Positions 26,226 to 34,781 of a DNA stretch of 41,666 bases are shown one piece after another. The stretch is from Opitutales bacterium UBA2995 (GTDB lineage: Bacteria > Verrucomicrobiota > Verrucomicrobiia > Opitutales > UBA2995): assembly GCA_002346535.1 (NCBI GenBank), contig DDZZ01000007.1, positions 1 to 41,666 on the forward strand, in the 5' to 3' direction. The notes beneath the pieces were generated by a model. It did no database searches. It had not been told where the DNA came from and saw only the letters and a list, made by a program, of their open reading frames with translations. Position numbers and translations under genes: made by a program. Within the stretch, counting starts at the first letter, position 1, and each line of letters opens with the position of its first letter.

Positions 26226-27446
26226 GTGGGTAGAATTGTTCAAAAATACGGCGGCACTTCAGTTGGAACTGTCGAAAGGATTCAAGTGGTTGCGGAACGC
26301 ATCAAGACAACTTACGATGCGGGCAATGAGGTGGTGGTTGTTGTGTCTGCCCGTTCCGGGGTAACCAACGAGTTGATCAACCGTGCTAAAAGCCTCAATC
26401 CCGAACCCGACGAACGAGAAATGGATATGCTTCTTGCGGTTGGAGAACAGGAGACGATTGCCCTGATGGCGATGGCTCTTCACACACTCGGAGTACCAGC
26501 GGAATCTAGAACAGGCGCTCAAGCTGGGGTAATCACCGACGATTTCCACACGAAAGCCAGAATCATCCGGGTGGATGGTGGCGACATTCCAAATCTTCTG
26601 GCCGAAGGCAAAGTGGTTATTGTGGCTGGATTTCAAGGAATTAATGAAACCGGTGAAATTTGCACCTTGGGGCGGGGCGGATCCGATTTAAGCGCAGTAG
26701 CCATGGCTGCCGGATTAGAGGCTGACCTCTGTCAAATATTTACTGATGTCGAAGGTGTGTTTACTTCAGATCCCAGAATCGTTAATGATGCTGTCAAATT
26801 AGATGAGGTCAGTTATGATGAAATGCTTGAACTCGCCAGTATGGGTAGCAAGGTCATACAAGCTCGCGCGGTTGAGTTTGCAAAGAAGTTCAATGTAACC
26901 TTTGAAGTACGATCCAGTTTCAACGACAAACCAGGTACGATTGTGAAAGAAGAAGTAGCGTCTATGGAGGATGTTTTGGTCCGAGGAGTTGCAGTTGACA
27001 AAAGCCAAACTTTGGTGGTTGTGAGTGATCTTCCGGATGAACCGGGAACTGCGGCGAGGCTATTCACTGCCTTGGCCCAGGCTAATATTCTTGTGGATAT
27101 GATTGTGCAGAATATTGGTCGGGAAGGACGGGCCAACCTGACCTTTACCGTTCCCAAGGATGATACGCCCAAAACCGAAACTGTTCTGTCAGATTTGCTC
27201 CTTGAACTGGGAGGCTGCCTGACCCGTACGACCGACATAGCAAAACTGTCTGTGGTTGGCATCGGTATGCGCAGTCATTCTGGGGTTGCGGCAGAATTGT
27301 TCTGGACGTTGGCCGACGGAGGTATCAATATTCAACTCATAGGCACTTCGGAAATAAAAATATCCGTAGCTATAGATTTGGTGGATGCCGATTCCGCGGC
27401 TAAACTTGTCCACAAGGCATTCCGGTTAGAGCAAGCGAGCGGATGA
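26226..27446 (+). CDS. lysC: Aspartate kinase (two ACT domains)
   Basis: Aspartate kinase phosphorylates aspartate, the entry to lysine, threonine, methionine and isoleucine synthesis. The start is GTG at 26226, giving 406 aa and the family N-terminus IVQKYGGTSVG (KYGGTS at 7-12). The kinase core contains GFQGINETGEICTLGRGGSD and a YTDVEGV-type stretch (IFTDVEGVFTSDPRIV). Two ACT units at about 265-400 (VVVSDLPDEPGTAARLF and SVVGIGMRSHSGVAAELF) make it the monofunctional alpha/beta type, usually inhibited by lysine and/or threonine. The last bases overlap the ATG of thrC in an ATGA arrangement, so the two are coupled. Confidence 0.96.
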   Translation: MGRIVQKYGGTSVGTVERIQVVAERIKTTYDAGNEVVVVVSARSGVTNELINRAKSLNPEPDEREMDMLLAVGEQETIALMAMALHTLGVPAESRTGAQAGVITDDFHTKARIIRVDGGDIPNLLAEGKVVIVAGFQGINETGEICTLGRGGSDLSAVAMAAGLEADLCQIFTDVEGVFTSDPRIVNDAVKLDEVSYDEMLELASMGSKVIQARAVEFAKKFNVTFEVRSSFNDKPGTIVKEEVASMEDVLVRGVAVDKSQTLVVVSDLPDEPGTAARLFTALAQANILVDMIVQNIGREGRANLTFTVPKDDTPKTETVLSDLLLELGGCLTRTTDIAKLSVVGIGMRSHSGVAAELFWTLADGGINIQLIGTSEIKISVAIDLVDADSAAKLVHKAFRLEQASG

Positions 27447-28801
27447 ATTTTATCAGCACACGTGGGCTGACGGATCCAGTATCCTTTTCTGAGGCAGTTG
27501 CTCTCGGCCTGGCGCCCGATGGTGGCCTTTTTGTTCCAGAAACGCTCCCTGATCTCTCCAAGGAAATTCAAAGTTGGAAAGGTTGTTCTTATGAAGCCTT
27601 GTGTTTCGCCTTTTTTCGGCATTTTGCGACCGATATCGATCCGTCTCAGCTGAAGGTCATTATTAAAAAATCCTATAAGAATTTTGACAGTCCTTCCAGG
27701 GCCCCCCTTACACTGCTGGGCGAATCTTTATGGATTTTAGAACTCTTTCATGGACCTACTCTGGCTTTTAAGGATTTCGCACTCCAATTATTGGGAAATC
27801 TTTACGAACACCAGATTGAGCGAACCGGTCAGCCCATCAATGTCCTAGGAGCAACCTCGGGTGATACAGGAGCTGCCGCCATTCATGGATTATTAGGGAA
27901 AGAGGGTGTTCATATTTTTATCCTCTATCCTGATGGCAGAATATCGTCCCTTCAAGAAAGGCAGATGGCATGCACTGAGGCCGATAATGTATTTCCATTG
28001 GCCTTGGACGGGAGCTTTGATGATACGCAGCGAGTTCTAAAAGATGTGTTTGGCGACCAGGATTTTCGAAAGTCTGTCAATCTTTCTGCTGTGAATTCCA
28101 TAAATCTGGCTAGGGTGCTCGCGCAGTGTGTTTACTACATTTATGCTTATTGGCAGTTACCGGCACTTGTGCGGGATGAGACTGAAGTCGTAGTTCCGAC
28201 AGGAAACTTTGGAAATATTCTCGCGGGTTGGATGGCCCAGAAAATGGGCCTTCCTTTTCGGTCCTTCAAAGTAGCCACAAACCAAAACGATATTTTGCAT
28301 CGTCTGTTTACAACCGGGGAGTATCAAGTCCTTGATGTTCAGCCCAGCCTGGCTCCTTCCATGGATATTCAGGTGGCTTCGAACTTCGAACGATTCCTCT
28401 TTTATGCTGAAAATTCGGATCCGCAAAAAGTGCGGCCAATTATGGAAACTTTCAAAGATACGGGTCGATACGACTTTGCGGAATTTGATTCGGATACATT
28501 CTCAAGCAGTCGGACCGATGATGCGGAAATTCGATCCATTATCACAAAGGTATATAGAAAATATGGTTACATAGCTGATCCTCATACGGCTTGTGGTTTA
28601 ACGGAATGGGATCATCCGCATCAGCAAATGGTGCTCGCGACCGCGCATCCGGCTAAATTTCCGGAGACAATCGAGGAATGTATCGAAATATCGTATACAC
28701 ACCCAATCTTAGAATTGCTAAAATCCAGAGGAATTCGAAAACATAAGGTTGCTTCAAGCGCGGAAGCCGTAAAGTCCTTTATATCAACGCATATTCATTA
28801 A
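27443..28801 (+). CDS. thrC: Threonine synthase
   Basis: ThrC converts O-phosphohomoserine to threonine with PLP. The 452 aa protein is the longer bacterial/fungal form, beginning MNFISTRGLTDPVSFSEAV and GLAPDGGLFVP. The PLP lysine is K110 in GPTLAFKDFALQLLGN. VLGATSGDTGAAAIHGL is the phosphate-binding loop and VVPTGNFGNILAGW a later cofactor contact. It overlaps lysC by 4 bp and cimA follows after 11 bp. Homoserine kinase (thrB), needed between Hom and ThrC, is not found in this run or elsewhere in the window. Confidence 0.96.
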   Translation: MNFISTRGLTDPVSFSEAVALGLAPDGGLFVPETLPDLSKEIQSWKGCSYEALCFAFFRHFATDIDPSQLKVIIKKSYKNFDSPSRAPLTLLGESLWILELFHGPTLAFKDFALQLLGNLYEHQIERTGQPINVLGATSGDTGAAAIHGLLGKEGVHIFILYPDGRISSLQERQMACTEADNVFPLALDGSFDDTQRVLKDVFGDQDFRKSVNLSAVNSINLARVLAQCVYYIYAYWQLPALVRDETEVVVPTGNFGNILAGWMAQKMGLPFRSFKVATNQNDILHRLFTTGEYQVLDVQPSLAPSMDIQVASNFERFLFYAENSDPQKVRPIMETFKDTGRYDFAEFDSDTFSSSRTDDAEIRSIITKVYRKYGYIADPHTACGLTEWDHPHQQMVLATAHPAKFPETIEECIEISYTHPILELLKSRGIRKHKVASSAEAVKSFISTHIH

Positions 28802-28812
28802 CCTCCAAAAAC

Positions 28813-30405
28813 ATGGCCAGTGACGTACCCATTTTGATTTACGATACAACTCTGCGAGACGGAACTCAAGGAGAAGGGATATCCTTTTCTGCGACGGATA
28901 AGATTTTGATTACCCGGAAACTGGATCAGTTTGGCATTGATTATATAGAGGGTGGCTGGCCTGGATCTAATCCCAGGGATATGGCTTTCTTTGAGGAAGT
29001 GAAGTCGGTCGAATTATCTCATGCGAAGGTAGTTGCTTTTGGATCGACTCGCCGCTCCAATATGAAAGCGGAGGATGATCCTCAGCTGAAACTTCTCCTC
29101 GATGCCGAGACATCTGTTGTCACCATTTTCGGCAAGACGTGGTTGCTTCACGTGACGGATGTCTTGCGGACAACTCCCGAAGAGAACTTGGCCATGATTA
29201 AGGATTCGGTGAGATTTCTCAAAGATGCCGGGCGTGAGGTAATCTACGATGCCGAACATTTTTACGACGGTTATGTGGATAGTTCGGAATATGCCCTGAA
29301 GACTTTGACGGCTGCAGTGGAGGGAGGTGCGGATTTTCTGGTGCTTTGTGATACGAACGGTGGAAAATTGGTTTCGGAAATCGAAGCGATAAACAAAGAT
29401 GTGATTGAGAAATTCGCTGATGTGCCGGTCGGCGTCCATTGCCATAACGATTCTGGATTAGGCGTAGCGGTTAGCTTGGCTGGCGTGGGGGTCGGTGCAA
29501 CCATGGTCCAAGGTACCATGAATGGATATGGAGAAAGAAATGGAAACGCCAATCTAACTTCGATCATTCCTAACTTGATTCTAAAGATGGGAAAGGAAGC
29601 TAATTGCAAAGCCAATTTGAGTGAGTTGAGAGAGCTGTCTATCTACATAGACGATCTTGCCAATGTGAGATCCAACATTCGGGCACCCTTTGTCGGATCA
29701 TCTTCCTTTGCTCACAAGGGAGGTGTTCACGCGAACGCCGCCTTAAAAGTTGCACGAAGTTATGAACATATTCAGCCCGAATCAGTAGGAAATCGTCAAA
29801 GGATTCTGATTTCAGATATGTCAGGCAGAAGTAGCCTTATGATGAAGGCTAAGGAACTAGGTTTGGAGGTTGAGGAAAAGTCACCCGAGATGAAATCATT
29901 TCTCGATCAACTCAAAAGTCTGGAACACAAGGGCTACGAATATGAGGCGGCGGATGCTTCATTTAAATTGTTACTGTCAAAATTCCTGCGGCACCATAGT
30001 CCTTTTTTTACACTTCAGGGCTATCGAGTAATGGAAGGTCGACGTGACGATAACCAGACGGTTGTTTCGGAAGCTACGGTCAAGATTCAGGTGGAGGATG
30101 TGACCCATCATTGTGTGGCTGAATCAACAGGCCCTGTCAGCGCTTTATACAAAGCTCTTTCTGCGGCATTGTCTGCTGATTTTCCGGCGATAAATCAAGT
30201 AGAATTGCGAGATTTCAAAGTGCGCATCCTTGAATCTGAAAATGGAGTGGATGCGAAGACACGGGTGTTTATTGAATCGAGCGATGGGGAAGAGATTTGG
30301 GGCACGGTAGGTGCAAGCGACAACATTGTGGCTGCCAGTTTGGAAGCTTTGCTGGATTCGCTGGAATATAAGCTTTTGAAGGACGAAAATGTAGGGTCTG
30401 AGTAA
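28813..30405 (+). CDS. cimA: Citramalate synthase
   Basis: CimA condenses pyruvate and acetyl-CoA to citramalate, a threonine-independent entry to 2-oxobutyrate and isoleucine. The 530 aa protein is a DRE-TIM barrel enzyme: DTTLRDGTQGEG at 11-22, EGGWPGSNP at 46-54 (the citramalate/CimA-type sequence rather than that of isopropylmalate synthase), GVHCHNDSG with the metal-binding HxH, and NGYGERNGNANL. A C-terminal LeuA-type allosteric domain covers about 415-525. It ends the seven-gene run that also makes threonine, so both precursors of isoleucine could be produced under one promoter. LeuCD, which take citramalate further, are not in the window. Confidence 0.95.
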   Translation: MASDVPILIYDTTLRDGTQGEGISFSATDKILITRKLDQFGIDYIEGGWPGSNPRDMAFFEEVKSVELSHAKVVAFGSTRRSNMKAEDDPQLKLLLDAETSVVTIFGKTWLLHVTDVLRTTPEENLAMIKDSVRFLKDAGREVIYDAEHFYDGYVDSSEYALKTLTAAVEGGADFLVLCDTNGGKLVSEIEAINKDVIEKFADVPVGVHCHNDSGLGVAVSLAGVGVGATMVQGTMNGYGERNGNANLTSIIPNLILKMGKEANCKANLSELRELSIYIDDLANVRSNIRAPFVGSSSFAHKGGVHANAALKVARSYEHIQPESVGNRQRILISDMSGRSSLMMKAKELGLEVEEKSPEMKSFLDQLKSLEHKGYEYEAADASFKLLLSKFLRHHSPFFTLQGYRVMEGRRDDNQTVVSEATVKIQVEDVTHHCVAESTGPVSALYKALSAALSADFPAINQVELRDFKVRILESENGVDAKTRVFIESSDGEEIWGTVGASDNIVAASLEALLDSLEYKLLKDENVGSE

Positions 30406-30519
30406 ATTTTGCGTCAAGAATCATCCGATTCCCCTTACAGTTTTAGTGGTAACAGGAGAATATTCGTTTTTATTAGCCGAATCGGGAAGTATTTTGGAAT
30501 AATTTCAGGCCAAATGGAG

Positions 30520-30540
30520 TTCCTTAAAAAGGAAAGTTTT
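30520..30540 (+). terminator. Weak candidate terminator after cimA
   Basis: TTCCTT and AAGGAA form a 6-bp stem with a 3-nt loop (30520-30534), followed by AG and TTTT. The stem is AT-rich and the T-run short. It is 115 bp after the cimA stop and ahead of the next gene, so it may end the amino-acid operon, but the evidence is thin. The rest of 30406-30611 has no gene. Confidence 0.3.
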
Positions 30541-30585
30541 AGAAAATTAATTTTGCACATACCAGATAAACTACTGCATACTAAC

Positions 30586-30591
30586 TATAAT
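30586..30591 (+). promoter_or_regulatory. Perfect -10 hexamer before the TIGR02597-like gene
   Basis: TATAAT at 30586-30591 matches the sigma-70 -10 consensus exactly and would start transcription about 14 nt before the ATG at 30612. No good -35 lies at 16-18 nt; the TTGCAC at 30553-30558 is 27 nt away. A very short leader without a Shine-Dalgarno would result. Confidence 0.35.
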
Positions 30592-30611
30592 AAATCTAAA
30601 ATACTTCTATC

Positions 30612-31619
30612 ATGAGATTAACCAGTTGTTCCCGTGCTCTCGTGCCAACCATTATTTTTGGCCTTTTTATTGCCAGTAAATCTTTCGCAGTTCAGGCAGT
30701 GACAAATGCGGTTGGCGTTATCCAGAAAACCGCTCTTGGCGAGTCTGATACCATCATTTCCATTCCCCTGAAACGCCCCGCCGTTTTTAACGGAGTTGTA
30801 GATGCTTACACGCCTAATTTAATCACCGCTGCTGGAAGCCCTGGATGGTCGGCAGATGGATGGGCTGATGGCTACTATGTCTTTATTCGCAGTGGTGCGG
30901 TTGAAGGCACTTATACCATGATTACTGGAAACGGCGCTGATACACTTAATACTGCGGACGTAGTGGAGGTAGCACAAGGTGATAGCTTCTCGATCCACTC
31001 ATTTTGGACGCTTGGAACATTGTTTCCAGGTGGTGATGGTCTAAACGCGTCTCCTTCTCATCTGCAACGTGATTCTGAGATATTCATTCCTAATTCCGGA
31101 GGGGAAGGTATCAATCTGGCTGCTGAAGCCACTTACTATTTCTATGACAGTGCATTCCGTCAGGTTGGTGCTGCACTAGATTCAACTCATGATGACACGA
31201 TACTTTACCCTGACACCTATGTCATTCTACGGAACAATATTGCAGGTAGCACTAAAGTCACCTTCACCGGTGAAGTAGTTATGACTGATTTGTCACTTCC
31301 TATCATGTCTACAGCCACGGGTCCACAAGACAATGTTGTCGGGTTGCAACGGCCAATTGAAATGACTCTTGATGAGTCAGGTCTCGGCGCTAGTTTATCT
31401 GCGGGGGATCAATTACTTGTGTGGGATGATTCAATGCCGAGGCAGAATCGTTTGGCAAGCAATGCGATAGTCTACAATTGGAATGGCGCTGCTTGGAGTG
31501 GTGGTACGAATGGAGGAGCAGATCAGGTATTTACTCCAGGTCGTGGTGTTCTAATTAGGCGGGTTGAAGGTGTTCTTGAAGAAGTCGATTGGTCAAACTC
31601 TCCGAACTACGCCAACTAA
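30612..31619 (+). CDS. Exported beta-rich protein, TIGR02597-like
   Basis: The 335 aa product has a signal peptide (residues 1 to about 26, ending KSFA) and a mature part rich in G, T, N and aromatic residues, without cysteines: a typical extracellular beta fold. The pattern (VGVIQKTALGESDTIISIPL near the N-terminus, a central HSFWTLGTLFPGG, IFIPNSGGEG, then PDTYVILRNN, and a WNGAAWSGG/GRGVLIRR ending) matches, from memory, the family TIGR02597 of verrucomicrobia, whose role is not known to me. It is followed after 49 bp by a second exported protein in the same direction; such pairs recur in verrucomicrobial genomes by recollection. The ATG lacks a Shine-Dalgarno. A perfect TATAAT lies 20 nt upstream. 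Export is well supported; function is open. Confidence 0.8.
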   Translation: MRLTSCSRALVPTIIFGLFIASKSFAVQAVTNAVGVIQKTALGESDTIISIPLKRPAVFNGVVDAYTPNLITAAGSPGWSADGWADGYYVFIRSGAVEGTYTMITGNGADTLNTADVVEVAQGDSFSIHSFWTLGTLFPGGDGLNASPSHLQRDSEIFIPNSGGEGINLAAEATYYFYDSAFRQVGAALDSTHDDTILYPDTYVILRNNIAGSTKVTFTGEVVMTDLSLPIMSTATGPQDNVVGLQRPIEMTLDESGLGASLSAGDQLLVWDDSMPRQNRLASNAIVYNWNGAAWSGGTNGGADQVFTPGRGVLIRRVEGVLEEVDWSNSPNYAN

Positions 31620-31668
31620 CTCTCCTTTATCTCCTTATTTATTTGTAATCTCTGGCTAACTAATTTCT

Positions 31669-33420
31669 ATGTCAAAAATACCAATGAGCCACAAAGCTTT
31701 GAAACCCGGATTCCTCGTTCTACTCGGAATTGGATTATTAGTCGGTCAGATTCAAGCTGCAATTGAAATAAGTGTTGGGGCTGAGAGGTTGCAGGATCCC
31801 AGCGGAGGATCCATGGCTGTAGGGGGAGTTCTTGTTCTGGTGGGTTCCACTACTGATGCTAATTTTTCCGGACCTTCCGAAACGGATTTTACTCAAAACG
31901 ACGACGCAGTTATTGCCATCTGGGATATTGCTACGGGTGGTGGTAACGCACCAGGAGCATTCAGTGGATCTACTGGAAGCGTCAGTCTTGGTGGTGATTG
32001 GGGCGCAGGTGATCCTATCGCGATATACTGGTTCCCAACCCTAACCATAGCCGATACTGCTCCAGGAGCAGCCGTACCTTATGGCATATTTCAAGGGACA
32101 GCAGGTGTTGATGGATCCGATGCTTGGGAAACTCCTGAGGATGGGACCATCGGTCATAATTTGTTTTTTATTACTTCAGATGCTTCTGTTTTGTCAGGTT
32201 CCGGATCTTCAGATCCAGCTGCTGGATTAGCGAATTTGGTAACTCCGGGCACCGGCCCATTGGATCCAAGCGATGTGCTTGCAACTACTAATGGTCCAGG
32301 GCTTGTCGATTTATCGTGGACAGACAATGCTACCGATGAAACTGGATACCGTGTTGAGCGCAGATTGGGTTCCGGCGGTGCATGGACGCTGCTGGATACA
32401 CTTGCAGCTGGTTCGACAGCTTTTGCTGACGACACTGTCGAAGACGCAACTGCCTATGTTTATCGGGTGATTGCTGTTCGAGGTCCTTCCTGGTCAGAAA
32501 TCGTTGAGTCTCCTGAAGTTACTTTAGACGATAGCCAATCCACTTTCCTCAATTTGTCGAATCGTGCTTTTGTAGGAACTGGAGACAGTGTATTGATTGG
32601 TTCACTCATTATCTTTGATGGCCAAATTAAGATCTACGCCAAGGCATCAGGCCCTTCATTGGCAAATGCCAATCCTCCTGTTCCTAACGCACTTGGCAAT
32701 CCCACCATGCGCATTGTTGAAGTTGGCACTGGAACAACGCTTTATGAAAACGATGATTGGGAGACTCAATCAGATCCGTCAGTTACCACAGCGCTTGAAG
32801 CGGCTAATCTCGCTCCGGTTTTACCAACCGAGTCTTTAGAACCAGCCATGGTTGTTACGCTTGGTAATGATGGCGCATTCACAGCCTACTCCTTTGTTCT
32901 TGAAGGAGTTGGTGCAACTGAAGGTTTTGCCACTATCGAAATCTTCGATGCCACTACTGAAGGTGAAATTGCAAATCTCGGAACTTTATTTAACCTTTCA
33001 AATCGTGCTTTAGTTGGCACAGGGGATGAAGTGCTCATTGCGTCAATGATTGTTATCGGTGAAGCTCCCAAAGGATTCTTTGCCAAAGCATCAGGACCAT
33101 CATTGGCGAATGCTAATCCTCCAGTGCCTAATGTGATGCAAGACCCCAAGTTGACCCTGCGGTTTGCTGGTGGAGGAGCAGTTATCTATGAAAATGATGA
33201 TTGGGAGACACAAGACGATCCACAAGTTGCGACTTGGCTCCAAGATCCGGCATTAGCGCCCGTTCTTCCAACTGATTCGAAAGAACCTGCTATGGTAGCA
33301 GTCGTGAATCCTGGAGGATTCGGCCTATACTCGCTTATTGTTGAGGGTCTCGATCTTCAACCGGGTGAACGTAAAAATGCGACGGTAGAAATATTCAATT
33401 TCGACCCTCCACAGCCCTAA
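31669..33420 (+). CDS. Exported protein with fibronectin type III and two copies of a verrucomicrobial domain
   Basis: Residues 1 to about 30 are a signal peptide. Residues 31-190 form a glycine/aspartate-rich N-terminal domain. A fibronectin type III-like domain fills about 197-270 (VDLSWTDNATDETGYRVER, then AYVYRVIAV). Two homologous units follow, about 293-427 and 440-577. Each opens with F-L/F-NLSNRA-x-VGTGD, then KASGPSLANANPPVPN, YENDDWETQ and LAPVLPT-(E/D)S, and ends in a V/T-EIF motif. The unit is one I associate with secreted verrucomicrobial proteins. No anchoring tail such as PEP-CTERM is visible, so the protein is released or bound by an unseen route. Together with the upstream gene it likely forms an exported pair; a terminator follows at 33452. 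Function unknown. Confidence 0.85.
   Translation: MSKIPMSHKALKPGFLVLLGIGLLVGQIQAAIEISVGAERLQDPSGGSMAVGGVLVLVGSTTDANFSGPSETDFTQNDDAVIAIWDIATGGGNAPGAFSGSTGSVSLGGDWGAGDPIAIYWFPTLTIADTAPGAAVPYGIFQGTAGVDGSDAWETPEDGTIGHNLFFITSDASVLSGSGSSDPAAGLANLVTPGTGPLDPSDVLATTNGPGLVDLSWTDNATDETGYRVERRLGSGGAWTLLDTLAAGSTAFADDTVEDATAYVYRVIAVRGPSWSEIVESPEVTLDDSQSTFLNLSNRAFVGTGDSVLIGSLIIFDGQIKIYAKASGPSLANANPPVPNALGNPTMRIVEVGTGTTLYENDDWETQSDPSVTTALEAANLAPVLPTESLEPAMVVTLGNDGAFTAYSFVLEGVGATEGFATIEIFDATTEGEIANLGTLFNLSNRALVGTGDEVLIASMIVIGEAPKGFFAKASGPSLANANPPVPNVMQDPKLTLRFAGGGAVIYENDDWETQDDPQVATWLQDPALAPVLPTDSKEPAMVAVVNPGGFGLYSLIVEGLDLQPGERKNATVEIFNFDPPQP
32545..33399 (+). repeat. Two tandem copies of a domain-coding unit, period about 441 bp
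   Basis: The two homologous protein units correspond to DNA at about 32545-32949 and 32986-33399. The best kept stretches are the segments coding KASGPSLANANPPVPN and YENDDWETQ; between these the copies have diverged, so the duplication is not recent overall, yet those short stretches are close to identical in protein. Confidence 0.7.
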
Positions 33421-33451
33421 GAGCTAATCTCTAAAATCCATAAATTTCAAT

Positions 33452-33481
33452 GCCTCGGTAAATTAACGGGGCTTTTTCTTT
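33452..33481 (+). terminator. Intrinsic terminator after the FN3 protein gene
   Basis: GCCTCG (33452-33457) pairs with CGGGGC (33467-33472), six pairs with one G-T, closing a 9-nt loop and followed directly by TTTTTCTTT. It lies 32 bp after the stop of the FN3 gene and is one of the two best terminators in the window. Confidence 0.8.
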
Positions 33482-33566
33482 GAGCAGCATTTCCTCTAAA
33501 TGTAAATAAGTTCGGATTCGGTTATTTATAGGTTCTTTTCAGCAGGGAAACCAAATTGTCTCAAAA

Positions 33567-34703
33567 TCAAAAAGATGCGGTTGTATCCTTCGTTGTTCCT
33601 GGATGCAAAATAATGTCTTCATCATTAGTCCATTGGTCATCGTTTATTAGAACTTTGCAGGCGACTGGTTGACTGGCCTCGAAGGTTTTCCATTCCCATT
33701 TGCCGATTCCTATCAAATCCATGGGCACTCCTTTGTCCCAACTTAATCCCGGTCCTTCACCTCTAATAAAAAGTTTATTTGAAATGCCGATAAAGGCTCC
33801 CACTAAAAGTCGCGTGGACCCATCGATACTTTCAGAATCAGACGTATTGTCGTGTAGAGGCTCTTTGGTTTCGTCTTTTAATGCTGTTTTCTCATTATTT
33901 GACTCATTTTCTGATTCCGAAATACCTTCATCTCCGGACGTAATTTCTTCGCCGAAATTTTCGATGTTTGTCGCTGCCTCGGCCTGGTCTTCGTCTTCAT
34001 TGTCTGATGAGTAATCTTCAAATTCATCATCATTGGAAGCATCTGTTTCTACGTAAGGAGATTCATTTGATGACTCCGGTAAGAGTTCTTTTCTCCAGGC
34101 TTTGAGCTCTGCCAAATCAGCTTCCACTTGTTGGATAAGTGTTGTCTGAGCTGACAATTTCGTTTCTAAGGTTTTTAGGATATCGGAATGAATATCGGCA
34201 ATAGATTCTTTGATAGATTCAAGAACGGGTTCACTGCCTTTTTTGGCAGATAAATTATCTGCTTTTGCTATTTTCCTCAACTCGTCTATTAGCGAAACAA
34301 TTCCAGATTTTTCCAAACCACTAACAACCTCGTTAAGAACCTCAGTCGAGCCCTGGAGTTTTGAAGGCAACTGTTTGGTAACTAGAACAGTTTCCATTAG
34401 TTCCGCCTGCACATTCTCAGTTCTGGATAACACCTCAGAGGCAAGTTCGATTACTTTGAGCAGCGATTTTTCCGCTTTGACCTGATTTAACTTTATATTT
34501 TGTTGGGCGGTAAAATGCTCAATCAAGTAAGGTGTAACGTAAATAAGCGTGCCTAAAAGGATACTTAAAGCGCAGGCTGTGATAGCCAATGTGGTCATTG
34601 GTTTTGGTGAGGCGATTACAATAAAACAGCCGAGTAGAACCAAAACCACATCACCAGCGAGGAATGGCCATTTCGGAAGGATTGTGTTTTGTTTTTCTGG
34701 CAT
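33567..34703 (-). CDS. Membrane-anchored coiled-coil protein with acidic linker and a C-terminal beta domain
   Basis: Two membrane helices (about 15-32 and 37-57) form a hairpin, followed by a long helical, probably coiled-coil region (about 65-207; E/L/K/S-rich with heptad-like leucines such as LIQQVEADLAELKAW). A strongly acidic, low-complexity linker (about 208-295, with many D, E, S and N) leads to a compact C-terminal domain, about 296-378: RLLVGAFIGISNKLFIRGEG, PGLSWDKGVPMDLIGIGKW, WEWKTFE and INDDQWTNDEDIILHPG. This last domain recalls, from memory, a C-terminal module of verrucomicrobial membrane proteins that resembles an early-set immunoglobulin or CBM48 fold. The gene converges with the FN3 gene and is 78 bp downstream of the acyltransferase, possibly in one operon. 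No catalytic residues are visible, so a structural or sensor role is inferred. Confidence 0.78.
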   Translation of the reverse strand: MPEKQNTILPKWPFLAGDVVLVLLGCFIVIASPKPMTTLAITACALSILLGTLIYVTPYLIEHFTAQQNIKLNQVKAEKSLLKVIELASEVLSRTENVQAELMETVLVTKQLPSKLQGSTEVLNEVVSGLEKSGIVSLIDELRKIAKADNLSAKKGSEPVLESIKESIADIHSDILKTLETKLSAQTTLIQQVEADLAELKAWRKELLPESSNESPYVETDASNDDEFEDYSSDNEDEDQAEAATNIENFGEEITSGDEGISESENESNNEKTALKDETKEPLHDNTSDSESIDGSTRLLVGAFIGISNKLFIRGEGPGLSWDKGVPMDLIGIGKWEWKTFEASQPVACKVLINDDQWTNDEDIILHPGTTKDTTASF

Positions 34704-34781
34704 CGTGGTGGAAATTAATTGAGGAAAGCCATATCATGAGACACGAGGATGTAAGTGAGTCGATGAAATATTGGTAGGTTC

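Noticed and set aside
30431..30486. CCGATTC ... GAATCGG inverted repeat after cimA
   Set aside because: Arms lie about 40 nt apart with no T-run; probably chance.
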